A stretch of DNA of 64,000 nucleotides, taken from contig NOKP01000002.1 of the NCBI GenBank assembly GCA_002682825.1, positions 5,190,309 through 5,254,308 of the forward strand, read 5' to 3'. The notes below the pieces were generated by a model, which was given only the letters and a program-made list of their open reading frames with translations, ran no database searches and was not told where the DNA came from. The DNA comes from Neonectria sp. B-13 (Eukaryota; Ascomycota; Sordariomycetes; Hypocreales; Nectriaceae). Shown here in pieces: positions 22,589-34,407 of this stretch. The number at the start of each line of letters is the position of its first letter. Position 1 is the first letter of the stretch. The position numbers and the translations under genes were made by a program.

Positions 22589-22910
22589 CTGGACGAGAAG
22601 ATAGTCTGTTGACCTGGCTTGGATCTTGTTTTACAAAATAGCCAATTACTCATACACTCCAAAAGTTTAAATTCGTTGCTCGAAGATGAGATGCTGTTCT
22701 CATGTTGTTCGTCCATGTGACCCAAACTCTAACTTTGAGGAAATTGTTGCAAAAGAGCTTGGTCGGCATGTTGACCACGGGACAATATCCAGTCAAAGTA
22801 GTTCATAAAGCTTCTCCCTTTCCCTGCATACTATTGTACAAAAGTATGGCCAGCTTCCAACTCATCCTGCTCAGCAAGGATAATGACATGCGAATTCTCG
22901 GCTCTAATTT
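22589..22910. other. Short convergent intergenic region
   Basis: 3' flanks of the carboxylesterase and of the SGNH hydrolase. Nothing else recognised. Confidence 0.5.
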
Positions 22911-24745
22911 TCACTTATTAGCACCATTCTTCATGAAAGTGTTGCAAAGAGAGCCTAAAGGGGGAGAAGGGGGGTCAAAACTTACTACAGAAGCAGAAGG
23001 GCAGCCTCCTGGACCTTCTGCGGGCCAGTTATCACCAACGAGGTTACAGAGAGCGGCACCCTCGGTATCCAAAGTTGTCCAGGCAGTTTCACCATAGGAA
23101 AATTGGATGTAGTCGTTGACGTGTTCGCCGGTGACCACAAGCTCCTGGGCCATACCGGCCTCTTTGATGTGCCATGCCGCCTGGTCGTTGATAGGCACAC
23201 CGGGCGAGGTGGTAGACCGGGGGGTCTCGTACAGCACGTCGCCAGAGGGGTTCGTAATCCTGATGTTTCCGTACAGGTTTTTGTCCACGTCGTCGCAAGT
23301 CCAGACTTCTGTGATATCGAAATTGCATGTGCCCGGAATGCCGTCCTGTACAGAGTTGATGCTGTCAATGATGGCGTCGCGGTAGGCAACCATACCTGGG
23401 CTTCGGGGGTGGAAGGTCTTGATCTGCCGGGTCGGAACCCAGGCGCTGATTTCTTCGACGCTTACATCACCCCGGGCCAAGGCATCGTTCGCGACCTTGA
23501 GTGACTCGGCAAGAGGACCATTCGGAATATCACGAATGGTCTCAGCAGCACGACACATCCAGTGGTCCCAAGGGTCAGGGTCAGATCCAAGGTTGCCGTT
23601 ACAAGATGCCGCATCTGGGAGCTGAACTCCGCCGCTTTCAATCAGGACTTGTCGTTCCTCTTCTTCCTGGGCAGCTTCAATAGCACTGCAGGATGGGCTG
23701 AGACCATTGCCCGTGCCGCAAGTACCACTGATATCCTCAATGGAAACATCGGGCCATGCACTGAGGAAGAACCAGGTGTCCTGGCGACTGGGATCGGGCT
23801 CGTGGAAGTTACCTGCCTCGCACCAGCGATGGTAATCATATCGCGGGTTGACATCGACGAAGTGAACACGGTTTTGGCCGGTGTCACTGTTGGTCTCTTC
23901 AACAGCAGCATTGATGACTGAGTTGAGGCGACTGACAAGCTCGTTGAGCTCTCCGCGCAGTTCCTTCTTAAGTAGCACTATACGCCTTGTTGGCCAATCC
24001 AATGGAGGGTCGTACCCGGCCCACTCATAGTGGAAGGTAGTCTTGTCGCAATCAGGGTCCTCTTGGTTGAAGAACCACACGTAGCTTGTGGCGTAGATAT
24101 GGAAGTCCTATGAAGAGGTCAACACTCCGTTTTAACAGTTGCACAATGGTGTTGTTGCATGCTCACATTCCTGCCGGATTTGTCAAGGATCTTCTTGTAA
24201 GCACTCTTGAACTTGGCCTTCAAGCCGTTGTCTCCGTGGTCGTCGAGAAATTGTCTTGCCTTGGCCTGAGTCTCAACACAGAGCTTTCGGTTGGTGGAGC
24301 CCCATCTGACGATGTTTGGCGTAATGACACAGTACCAAACCAAGTCGCTGAAGAATACGTCATTGCCGCCAACAGAGACAGTAGCGAGGTCAGCCTTGCT
24401 AGGGTTGCTCCACTCGTCGATCTGCCGGTTCAAACCCACGGTGGTATCGCCAGAGCAGACCTTACGCTGAAAATCAACGTTGGGATCGTCGGTCCAGCGA
24501 TTGATTAGGTCGCCAAAGTTATTGGAACCGACACGGCACTTGTCAGTGCTGGTAGTCCCAGTCCCCATGCCGGCACCATAGGAGTCTCCAAAGGCAACGT
24601 AGCCGCTCTTGATCGGCCATCCATCGGGGGCTCGCTTCAACAAACTGCGATGGGAGCCATGGGAGGGTAGGACGTTTCGAGCCGCAGTCACGGGGGTGAC
24701 TTGGCTAAGGGCAAGCGAGGCCAGCAGAAAAGAAAGAGAAGCCAT
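22911..24745 (-). CDS. Secreted SGNH/GDSL hydrolase with insertion and C-terminal extension
   Basis: Two exons (24745-24167, 24107-22911; 59-nt intron) encode 591 aa. Residues 1 to about 21 are a signal peptide, and KR at 37-38 is a likely Kex2 processing site. The catalytic domain shows block I (FGDSYGAG, Ser55), block III (SVGGNDVFF), and the C-terminal HPRSPG block with His426. The H-block therefore lies far downstream: about 110 residues, acidic and cysteine-containing, are inserted after the WFFLSAWPD segment. A further C-terminal module of about 150 residues contains several cysteines. The enzyme should act outside the cell on ester substrates, perhaps lipids or acylated polysaccharides. 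A 31-nt intron-like stretch near the end is too short to be real, so the frame was read through to the TGA at 22911. Confidence 0.85.
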
Positions 24746-26392
24746 GGTGAGCTGCCTTGAGTGCCTGTTTCGAAGCTGAATGCTGTGAGCTTGGAATATA
24801 AAAACTTTTGAAAAGCCCAGGAGTGGGTTTTATATCATATTTCAATGTCTAATATACAGCCAGGTTAGGATACTTGAGTTCCACACATATGAAAGGCACA
24901 AGGACCGGTAAGGCTAGCCTGAATTGCTTCAGCTTCTCGGACTCGTTCTTCACCCAGCTCACCGGACTCGTTGTGAACTGCAACGGTATGTGCTCAGTCG
25001 AAGGAGTTTGCAAAGGGCAGGAAACCCCTGCAGCCCGGCCGATATGTCTCCATCAAAGTCTATATCGGTCTCTTTGTCTCCTGTAGATATAGTGATTTCA
25101 AGCCTTGGGGGCAGGGCATTTGTTGGATACATGCGGGCACTTAATCCTAGTCCGTTTGATCATCCGATTACTGAGTGCTGTTGCACCTGAATTGGAAAGT
25201 TAGCATGGCGTAGGGGCAGCATAAGCAGGGCTCCTTTGTAGACTTGATTTACCAGCCAGTCTCCACTGATAGCCGGCTGGAAATATACAATTATTAATCT
25301 TGACAAGTAACCGGAGATCCAAAGATCAGAAGTAGCTTGCGCCAGAACCAGTCATATTCTGTGGCTAAGTGTAACTGGCCTTACGGCCCCCTAATTGTGA
25401 TGCTCTTAATTTGCAAAAGGAAACAGGTCTCTGGAAGAAGGACGTAAGTTTCTACCCTGCGATGGTGAGGAAAACAATAGCCATGCTACTGCAGCATGCG
25501 AATAAGATTGGAGATAAAAGCTGCATAGCAGTGGATCAGACATAGCGGTCTTGTGGATCTTACGTTGCAGTGACAATGCGGGTAGTTCGTATTCCTCAGT
25601 TTACGTCTAATTATTATTGTCCATAGTAGGATTTTCCAGCTACGCCTGGATGTTGATCCTATGGAAATATCCTGTAGGTACGGAAGTGGCGCCGAATCAT
25701 TGACGCCTCGGATTCGGAGACGCTTCTCCTTCGCACGTTAATGCGGGCGTATACGGGTAAGCTCGCCGTAGTCTCTCAACATTGGGGGCCGTTCAGTACT
25801 TCATCTGAAACAACAGGCAGGGAATGTCTCGCTGGACTGAGTTAGCGTCATAGTAGGATCCAACAGGGGCGATCTGCTTATTCTTTCTCCACCTTGCGGC
25901 GTCGATGCGGCGATCTTCCCGTAATGCTTCGATGCGCTACTTTGAACGTCGCACTCGCACTCGGAGCCACACAAACGAAGCTCACGCCATGCGAGACTCA
26001 GCCAAATTTCCGAGGCTTAGGCGGCCGGCTTGATTTGTTTCCTCGCAGCCCTGAGGTCCCTAACTTTAGACAGGTTCGGTTACAACAATCCCGATTTTTC
26101 AGCCGCACGGCTTTCTCGGATTCCATCTCAGTTACTTGTTGCAAAGCGAGGTGCAGCCAAGCTCGAGTCCGCATTACGTATGCTCCAACAGGCTGCCGCA
26201 GCTTTGGACAACTACATCTGAACCGTTCCGCCCGCGAAAGTCCCTCTATCTTGCTAGGCCAAACGGATCATTCTTCAATTCAAAGCGATTATTCAGCAAT
26301 CGTTTCTGCGTTGGATTTCTTCCCGTAGCTTATCATCGATTCTACCATCCTCACTTCTCCATCAACATCAACATCAGCCTCCACAGCACGAG
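24746..26392. other. Divergent intergenic region
   Basis: About 1.6 kb lies between the SGNH hydrolase and the PQ-loop gene. A TATA-like stretch (24795-24803) lies about 50 bp upstream of the hydrolase ATG. A plus-strand open frame at 25894-26328 shows no family features and lies in the leader of the PQ-loop gene. No repeat is recognised. Confidence 0.5.
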
Positions 26393-27354
26393 ATGGGCGC
26401 CCCAAACGCGATCAGGGTGTACGTTCCGCTCCGAGAATACGATCTGTCCCTCAACGATTACCGAGTACTAATCGTCGCTTTCAGCATCTTGTTCCTCCTT
26501 AGCGCAGCTTCTTTCGTTCCACAGTACAGTCGGGTTCTTTCACGGGGAGACTGCGAGGGCCTCGCTCCCAAGTACATACTCTTCAACCTCATTGTTGCAA
26601 CGCAGCAGTTCTCCCTTGGGCTCTATTACATCGTCGCCAATGACGAGGTTGACTTGGTAGTGCATTCGCCCCCGACGGCTGGTGACTGGCTCAACTTAGC
26701 CCAGTTCGCCGTCGTCTGGATCGGCCACCTGATCCTGTCAGTCAAGTCTAATCCTCGTCCACAATATCCATTCCGGCATCGTCTTCGTCTCATTTTTTGC
26801 GTCAATGGCTAATTTCGGGTGCTTTCTACAATAGCTTCGGTGCATATTTATTCTACCCTCCTTCACGCCCAGGCCAGAAGGCCGCCATTGTCTCCATCTA
26901 CGCCGCCTTCCTCCTCATCTCCGTCGTACCCGTTATTATTATCGCCAGCCTCCCACCCACCGGTACCGACACCTATAACGATCGGCGATGGATCAGCGCC
27001 ATCTTCGCCAACACATCCAGCCTGCTGACGAATCCCATCGTCACAATCCTCGCCATCGCCGCCTACTTCCCACAGGCCCGCGAGCTGCGGTCACGCTCGG
27101 ACGTTGGTGCGCTCAGCACTCTTGGGCTTGCTCTTCAAGCCGGCATCTTCCTTGTTGTGGCCCTGTTCTGGCCGTTGCGTATGGAATTACCTCGCGGCTT
27201 GAGCTTTTTCACGTGGTACCAGTTTGCTGGGTGGGCTACGGTGGATAATTTGGTATTCGCCTTCGTTCAAGCGGTGCTCTGGTGGGCCGCACGGCGGTTT
27301 AACGGCGCGGGCTCGGAACCGACTGGTGAGACTACTCCCCTAATTGGACCGTAA
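26393..27354 (+). CDS. PQ-loop repeat seven-TM membrane protein
   Basis: Two exons (26393-26736, 26835-27354; 98-nt intron with GTCAGT donor and GCTAAT branch) encode 287 aa. Two PQ-loop motifs are visible: FVPQYSRVLSRGDCEGLAPKY near residue 42, and AYFPQARELRSRSDVGALS near residue 215. This is the arrangement of PQ-loop/SWEET-like transporters, with about seven hydrophobic helices. Members include vacuolar or lysosomal amino-acid exporters, but the substrate of this one is not predictable. The splice gives the smooth helix WIGHLILFGAYLFYPPS. The C-terminus ends in TTPLIGP. Confidence 0.85.
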
Positions 27355-29153
27355 AGGACGGTGGACACATCGGAGCTTGGAGACGATTTTATTCTTTTGG
27401 AACAGAGGCTTATAGAAATAGGGCAAAGCCAAGATCAGCCTCAACAGTTCCGCAAGGCGAGTCGAACTATACATATTCTCGGTCCTTCTGCAAGAACGGA
27501 GTGGAACCCCTGGGGTTTATCTCTAGGAAGTCAATTGTGTTCGTTTTACAGGTATAGTGCCGTTCACGAGGTTTCGCCGTCGGAAATTGTGTAGGCATGT
27601 CTTTCATAACGGAGTTGGAATCATATTTGCGCCTTGTGCGTCAGGTGTGCCTGGTAGCAGGAGCCTTGATGATCCAATGTATACCAACTACTAGTATACA
27701 AGACCTCATAGACGCTCCTTAGCTATCAATAACACTTGCCGTGAAAGTGCCTTACAGGTATAACTAAGTATCTAATCCTCGCCTCTCTCATAAAGTTTAA
27801 GAGAATCAAGAGGCAACTGCTTCTATGTTCTTAAACTGCTTTTATAGCGTTGTTCCCTTGCACCCCTTGCCATTAACCAAACCCCCCTGTGACCGAGGCA
27901 AGAAAGCACTGATAGTTAGTGTATCATTCATCATCAGCCTATTAGTCACATTGCAGTGCAAACATCATTATCTCCAAGATTGAACGTGGTGTTCAGCCCC
28001 AAGGGCGCTACCGAGTCGACTGGGGGGGATGTTCCTCATTGCCTCACTAGGGTCGCACCACGGCAACTTTTTTGCACAGCGTAGTTCTAGGAATTTACCG
28101 TTCTTGAAAAAAGTGACAGAGATAACCCCCTCTAGTGTATTTCCTTTGATGGGCTCAAGAACATCCGAAAATACGACTTGAGTATGGCCCGATGCGCGCG
28201 TGGCCTCAGTTCGTGTGCTTCAAATAGTCAACGAATAATGAGAGGCCCCAGTTTGCCCATAATAGCCAAGCCTGGTAAAGTATACCGGCGTGTCATGTAC
28301 GATAAGATTTACGGCGACATCTGCGTCGGGGACCGCGTTGGCTCAAGCAACGTTGCTGAAGGTGATCTCGTTGGTACCAGGGACGTCGGGGCCGCAATTG
28401 TATCATGAAGGAGCACGCTGAGGGCAGATATTAACTCTTGAACTTAGCGCATTGCCATATTTACGCATTCCCCAAGAGCGGGCATCCTATTATTCAATGC
28501 CTAAACTCGCTTGGTAAGACTCACCGAGTGTATATTAACATTGCCGAACACACTAGTTTTGGGAGAGTCAATGATAGTCTCATAGACTATATTTAGCCGT
28601 GAAACATTCATCCCGTAGAAGCTGGCCCCGATTCCCTTCCAGTCCCCTGTCAAGCTTTCTTGTACTCGATGCTTACTGCTCCAAGAGTTGCAGGCACCTG
28701 GTAAGAAAAGATCGAGCCGTTCTTAAACCTCCGGATATCTCAACAGTCGGGGGACCATCAAAGCATCCTCAGGAGAAGCCTTCAGAGCCAGCATTGTAGA
28801 AAGAGATATTGACGGATTTGTTTCTCGAGGAGGTCGAGACAACATCAAAGGTCCATCTTTAGAATGAATTAGGGCTAAAAAGTGTCGACTGTGTAGAAGA
28901 AAATTTCCAATTTGTAACTCTCAACGTGGCTAATGAACACGCATTTGTGTTCGTGTCTTCAGTAGACCCGGACACGGATAGCAATAGATTTCCGAATGAA
29001 AGGCCATAAACCACGTGGATATCCTGTCCTGTCTCGGATGACATAGTTAACATCCCATCAACTCACTGCACATCCTAGATATAACACACACGCTTTTGGA
29101 GTACATCAGGCCTCCATTTTATCATCATAGAGAACTGGCTGCTATTTAACCAC
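27355..29153. other. Gene-poor convergent stretch
   Basis: About 1.8 kb lies between the PQ-loop gene and the ankyrin gene, which converge. Short open frames on both strands (for example 28178-28408 plus, 28859-29053 minus) have no recognisable content. I found no clear repeat or transposon protein. Confidence 0.5.
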
Positions 29154-32100
29154 TTATGCATCGCTCTTAGCAATGCTTAGCCCAAACCCATTCGAAAGTT
29201 GGGTTATCAGAGGCAGCCGGCTTGAGAATTTGTCGCCCCTAGCATGACGCAACACCTCAACAAATTCGTCGAAAAAAGGCTTTGTCTTGGGTTTTTCTGG
29301 AAACTTGAAACAGCCTGAACCTATCATGGAAATCAGTTGGTTAAGGGCTGTTTCTTCAGCGGAATACATCGTGTCCTTTTCATAGTTGATCTGAAATCTC
29401 CCCGCGTCGTGGTGCTCAAGGTCCTAGAATATATCAACTCATCAGTATTCGGAGGTTAATCTGTGTTTTGAGGAGATGCCAAGGTCAATGTGAGTACTTA
29501 CGGTCATTTTATCTCTTATGTTCGGACTCTTCCCCTGCATCTCTGTTGGGGATTCGATCTCAGCCTCCCTTGCGAATTGGCGTTGTTGCAGATGAACCAT
29601 CAACCCGAGCTTGATCTCCCGATAATCCTTTTGCATCCAATCTTGCATCTTGTCGTTTAATTTGTCGAGCTCAACTTTTTCTTCAACGTCCCAGAATTTG
29701 TCTTCTCTGTCACCAATCTCACCAGTTTGACAACACGTATGTTCGAAGCCAGCCTCCTCGAAATACGTGCGACGGAAGACCGACAGAGAAAAGTCCTTAG
29801 CTTCCGCTAGAAGATCTCGCTCTTCTAGCATCTGAAGCCATTCAAAGACCCAGAAAGCGTTATGAATTCTCGTACCAAAAAAACCCTTAAGTTCGAGTGG
29901 GTCTCTCGAACCGGGCAGACAACCATCTAAGGAACAGTTGCAGGAACAGTGGTCTGCGGTGGTGGCGTCAGCTCCGCTATCAAGGAGAAGATCCAAGATT
30001 GCAAGCAAATCTTCTTTGCTCTCGTTCCACCCTGAGATGTATAGACGATCGATCAGCTCGTGAAGGATTGTATGACCCTCGTTGTTCTGTAGGTTGACGT
30101 CGCCCCCCTTTTCGATGAATAGTCGAAACAACGATGGGTCAAGGAACCGAGCAATCGAAAACATCGAGTGCTCCCCCAGATGGTTCCTCTGGTTGAATTT
30201 GATGAAGTCTAACTGGACAAGGACTCGTGCCATGGCAGGGTTGTCGATAACGTGCATCAGCGTTCCTCCATCCTCAAAACAGACATTTATGTCCGTTACC
30301 TTGGAGAAGACTTTCAGCCAATATTCCTCCCAGCCCCTTTTACTATCATTTGGGTCATGCGCAAAGACACACCAAGGCCCTGCGTTAGCAAAAATGCTGG
30401 GAAATATTCGAGGGAGAAGACTAGAGTCCCTCGACTCAATCAAGTCAACAGCACCCCATACCAAAGACCAATGATCCCTGACTGCGGCGTACATGATAAA
30501 GTCGTAGTCTTCCAATTTGTCACGCATGAATAGGTCTGCGTCATGATCGATGAGGATTGTGACCGCCTCCGGTAGGTTCATGGCCGCAGCGTACATCAAG
30601 GGAGTGATCCCGTTTTTATCACGCACGCAGACATTGTGGCCAGCAGCTAGGAGGAAGCTTAGGCGTGACGGATAGCGAACGGCCAGGTGAAGGGGTGATT
30701 GCCCAAGGAAGTTGACATGTCTCTCGAGAGGCCGGGACTCCTGGACAAGCATCTCAAAATATCCTTGAGATCCATGGATTATCGCGTTGTGAAGGGGCGG
30801 GCTATCCCCAAAGTCTAGCAAAATCTAAGTTAGAGGGCTGAACGTCATACTAGCAGTGAAATAAGTAGTCTCACCAGGGTTGGCTTGAAAGATGATCCCG
30901 AGATATTCCATATAAAACGGGTCTTCCGGTATATTGCGGTGGTATATTGCGTCCCCTAGGTCGTGTATGCATGGTTCCGGCCATGAGTCGAAAGTCGGAG
31001 AAGCAGTGTTGCTGAAATCCAAGCCCAGAGCAACGAAGGTGTCAATGACGTCGAGGTGACGATTTTCAGAGCTCAAAGAGGCACAACCGTACATCAAACT
31101 AAAGAAGGACTTTTAACAATTGTCGACGGGGGGGGGGGCGAGGGATGAGCATAAATGTGGACGCACCCCGAACTATCAACTCCCTTGGTCAAATGAAATT
31201 CTTCGACAAAGAGCCGGAACAATTGCTTTAGGTTCTCGATATTCACCCCAGCGAAGCCCCAAGCTCCGCCAGATAAAGCTTTCTTAAACATGTCTTGATT
31301 AGCAATGACTGCCGCAAGACGTCGAATGGGATACCAACCTCTAGAAAGCCGCATCCCTGCGGATCCACGTGATTAACAAATGCTGGATCTGATTTGTAAA
31401 GCTCTCTGAACTGGAGCTCTGCATCTGGCCACTGCAAGGCGTCTCTGGATAGCTTCCTCAAAATAACGAAGCCAGGTGCCGTGTAGTTTACAATGCTTTC
31501 TACCTGTAAGACCGGCTGAAGCCAATATTTTCCAGGTTCAGCAGTCAAGTCAAGTCCGAAGACGACTGCCCATGATACGCCAAGACGAGAAAGCGCAACT
31601 CGCATGTCGAGTCGGTAGCGTTGCGCCGTACACATTGCGTTGTCGCAAGCCTTGAACATATCAGCGAATGGGGTATATTGTAGGCGCCAAAATCTGCCAC
31701 CCATGACATGCGTTTTGTGGCATGAGCAATGGCAATTTCGAACAATGCAGTGGGTAATTCGGAGGCGACGAAAGTTTGGAATCGTTGGCGGTGTGTCGTT
31801 ACTTGGATCACAGGTTGGTGAGACGAGGTTTTGTGCACTCTCTATTACAGTGCTCACGGGATTCTTCGTCCGTGACTCGTGCCTGGTGACGTTTTGATGT
31901 GTAACACAAAGCCTGCATAAATTAGCACTGTAGACCTAAGAAGCATATTATGTAGTCTATGAGCTGAGGCGGGAAGACTGTACAAAATAATGTCTCGCAT
32001 GAGACCTGTGACTGCGCTCTTCAGCTCTTCAAGCTCGGTCTTCCACCTTTTGGATTGAAGAATAGCTTGAAACATGTGTCTCTTTGACAATCTGGCTGGG

Positions 32101-32390
32101 ATGGATTCTGTAAGACGGTCCAGTCGATCCGCTACGCTCGTGGAAGATGTGTGGCAATTCGCCAACAAAATCGGCCCCATCTGTTGTTGTAGAATACCCT
32201 GGGCTCCAGCTTCGAGGTCTTGTATTAACATTTTCATCAATTCAAGATTCTCAACCAAAGCTGTGATGTCGGGGTGGATCCTCGCTGCATCCTCGTAACG
32301 TTGTCGGAGCTTCTGAGCCCCTTTGGTCAGCTCCAGCGCCAGGGACACAAGGCCCGCGACACTGGCGACGACGGCTAAGACTTCTGCCAT
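29154..32390 (-). CDS. STAND-like ankyrin-repeat protein with one internal frameshift
   Basis: Five exons (32390-31984, 31912-31167, 31098-30875, 30814-29502, 29423-29154) give about 986 aa if one base is allowed for. The N-terminus (MAEVLAVVASVAGLVSLALEL) is the usual fungal N-terminal helical domain of STAND/HET proteins. A central region of about 300 aa includes a Cys/His segment CIVRNCHCSCHKTH. Ankyrin repeats follow, for example GQSPLHLAVRYPSRLSFLLAAG and GITPLMYAAAMNLPEAVTIL. All four splice joins keep phase, but inside exon 2 the frame must change by one base near 31335-31345, where FLE is followed out of frame by WYPIRRLAAV. Either a base was lost in the genome, making a recent pseudogene, or in the assembly. 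Proteins of this kind serve in non-self recognition and heterokaryon incompatibility; the role here is inferred. Confidence 0.72.
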
Positions 32391-32715
32391 ACGCGGCGCC
32401 AAATTCCTGAAGACACACGAGTGCGATCGGTAGAAGATGTAAAGTAGAAGTTCGGCTGCATTGATGGGGGGTACCAGAGGCATTTTATGGAGAGTGGTAA
32501 GGCTCTCACGTCCATTACGCGAGGCTCTCCCCATGCGGGCACCTATGAGAGCTGCAGATAAGTCAGACCGCAGTCGATTTCGTTTGAAGGCAGAACAGGC
32601 ACAGAGCGGTCAGGCTTGGAAATGTGCGTTGACTGTATGGCTATTGCCTGATTTACTCCTTTACGTGTATATCTCGCCTGTTTGCCGACTAAACCTAGCC
32701 AGCGTCTTATCTATA
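32391..32715. other. Intergenic region upstream of the ankyrin gene
   Basis: Promoter region of the ankyrin gene. An in-frame extension upstream of ATG 32390 exists but looks like leader sequence. No other feature recognised. Confidence 0.45.
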
Positions 32716-34080
32716 AGTTAACACCGAAATATGTCATATCAACGACCTTCGCCTTGAATTCCAAAGCCACGTCCAGGTCGCCAGTTCCCTGAAAGCCTTC
32801 CCTCAAGCATGGCATCACTGCCGCAGCGTAGTTACAGCCTATTTCTCACGGCAACTCTTCCTCGGCCATCTGTATTAGCTCTCCAACCAGGTTCCCGTGA
32901 CAAGTAGTTCACCACGGATGCTCTGAGAAAATAGCCGAGGCATGGTGCGCCAGAGGCAGATCTCGCGGAGCACGACTCCGAGGGCGTAAGTGTCATGTCA
33001 CCAAACGAAAGTCCGCGTCGGGGTGCCTTGTCGATGTGGGTGCCGGTATAGATTTGCTTCGGCGTCGTAAGCAGCGGCAAGGCCCGACATTTCAAGTGCC
33101 CGGCGTGCATAGCCCCAATTACAGAGAAACGCTAGAAGTTGAGGCTTTTCGTCTTTGACCTCTGAATTATCCCACAATTGACGAATGCTGGCATCGTGTT
33201 TCTCGGAAAGAAGGATACCGCGGCTCCAGACTCTCTGTGTACCCATTGCGAGGCGTGAATACTCGGCACTGTCAGTGCTAGAGAGTGTGCAATGCTAAAG
33301 CGGTCTGCCAGTAGTGGCGTGAGCAACTTCTCGGCTCCCAAGGCATTGGAATTCGTGGTCAGGCCGTGAAGAGTCACGAGGCGTGGCTGAGTGTCGAGGC
33401 CTTGTCGAGGCAAACATGGAGGTGGCAGAAGCTTGGAGATAAAGACCACGCGCATCTTGGCGACATGGTCTTGATATCTAAGATACTATAACGAGTATAT
33501 TGTTGGTTTCTCGCCCATATTTCTATCGCCGATGTCATCTGGAATCCCGAGTTTCGAAGCATCTATGAGAGGTTGCGGACAGGCAACGTATAATCTTTCA
33601 CTTCTTTCTCTATCAAATAGTCCCCAATGAAGCCTTGTTGTAATATTTCCGCCCACTTTTATGGTACTCACAACAAGGATACAGGCGTCCTCGAGAACCC
33701 AGCGGCCAATCTGAAAGTCGTCCAAACGTAGTCAATCTTCAATGATCTCACCCTTGATCTCTTCAAAGTCGGGGTGCTTTGAGAAAATCCAATTTCTGTC
33801 TCTTTACGACAGGCTCTTGTCCAGTCCCTTGTAATCTACCTTTACGAGTCTATAGACTGCTTCCTGAGAATGATGCTGTATCACCTCTCGGGTGCTACTG
33901 GCGTAAGTTTTACACTCGTCCAAGACGTCGAGGAGCTTCTTCTCGTCGAAGATGGCCTAGTCATAGCCCTCTTTTTGCGGGTTTTGAACTTTGTAGCCGT
34001 GCGGTCCATGAAGGACTATTTTCCTGCATTCCCCTCGAGAATCTTATTCACGGCTGCCCGTTCATCTAGCATGTCGTATT
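32716..34080 (-). pseudogene. Decayed protein-kinase-like gene of the fungal HeLo/DUF7580 type
   Basis: Kinase-like segments follow in order on the minus strand but in different frames. They are: an N-terminal coding-like part (34080-33760, interrupted by TAG and TAA), a linker (GRWVLEDACILV, TRLHWGLFDRERSE), a catalytic-loop-like stretch (RFSIAHSLALTVPSIHASQWVHRES), then LYRHPHRQGTPTRTF. After a frame change come HDTYALGVVLREICLWR near 33000-32950 and a C-terminal segment ending GVNL at a TAG near 32716, itself broken by a TGA. The LYRHPxRQG and HDxYALGVVLLEI motifs are hallmarks of fungal kinase-like proteins linked to prion-type and incompatibility genes. Several stops and frame changes show a true relic. 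Boundaries are approximate. Confidence 0.65.
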
Positions 34081-34407
34081 TTCCCAGACGTCTCATAGTC
34101 GGACACTACATGATTCAAATCGCAACGTGACTATAAAAGAGTATGCCAATTTTAGCTATCCCGCTAGTAACAATATGAATACATTGCTGATGCCGATTTC
34201 AGATTATCCATCGCTTCACTGCATGATGAAAACCCCCTCGGCTATAATTTAGACCTTAAAACAACTGGACGTTGTGGTGCCCATGGTCTTCCGCTGGTAA
34301 CGACAGCCTTAAAAAATGCTTCATATTACAAAAGAAAAATGAGGATATCGGTGTATAGTGCTTGAGTCAAAACGAAGTCCTAGTGTCTCAATCGGAGCCT
34401 TGCTTCA
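34081..34407. other. Intergenic stretch
   Basis: AT-rich stretch between the kinase relic and the small membrane-protein gene. Nothing recognised. Confidence 0.45.

Noticed and set aside
22936..22966. GT-AG stretch near the end of the SGNH gene as an intron
   Set aside because: At about 31 nt it is shorter than any plausible fungal intron, and read-through gives a clean stop.
25894..26328. 144-codon plus-strand open frame upstream of the PQ-loop gene
   Set aside because: Its composition is non-protein-like, it has no start context, and it lies where the PQ-loop leader should be.
31128..31138. Run of G in the ankyrin gene
   Set aside because: It lies inside an intron between exons 2 and 3, so length variation there would not affect the protein.
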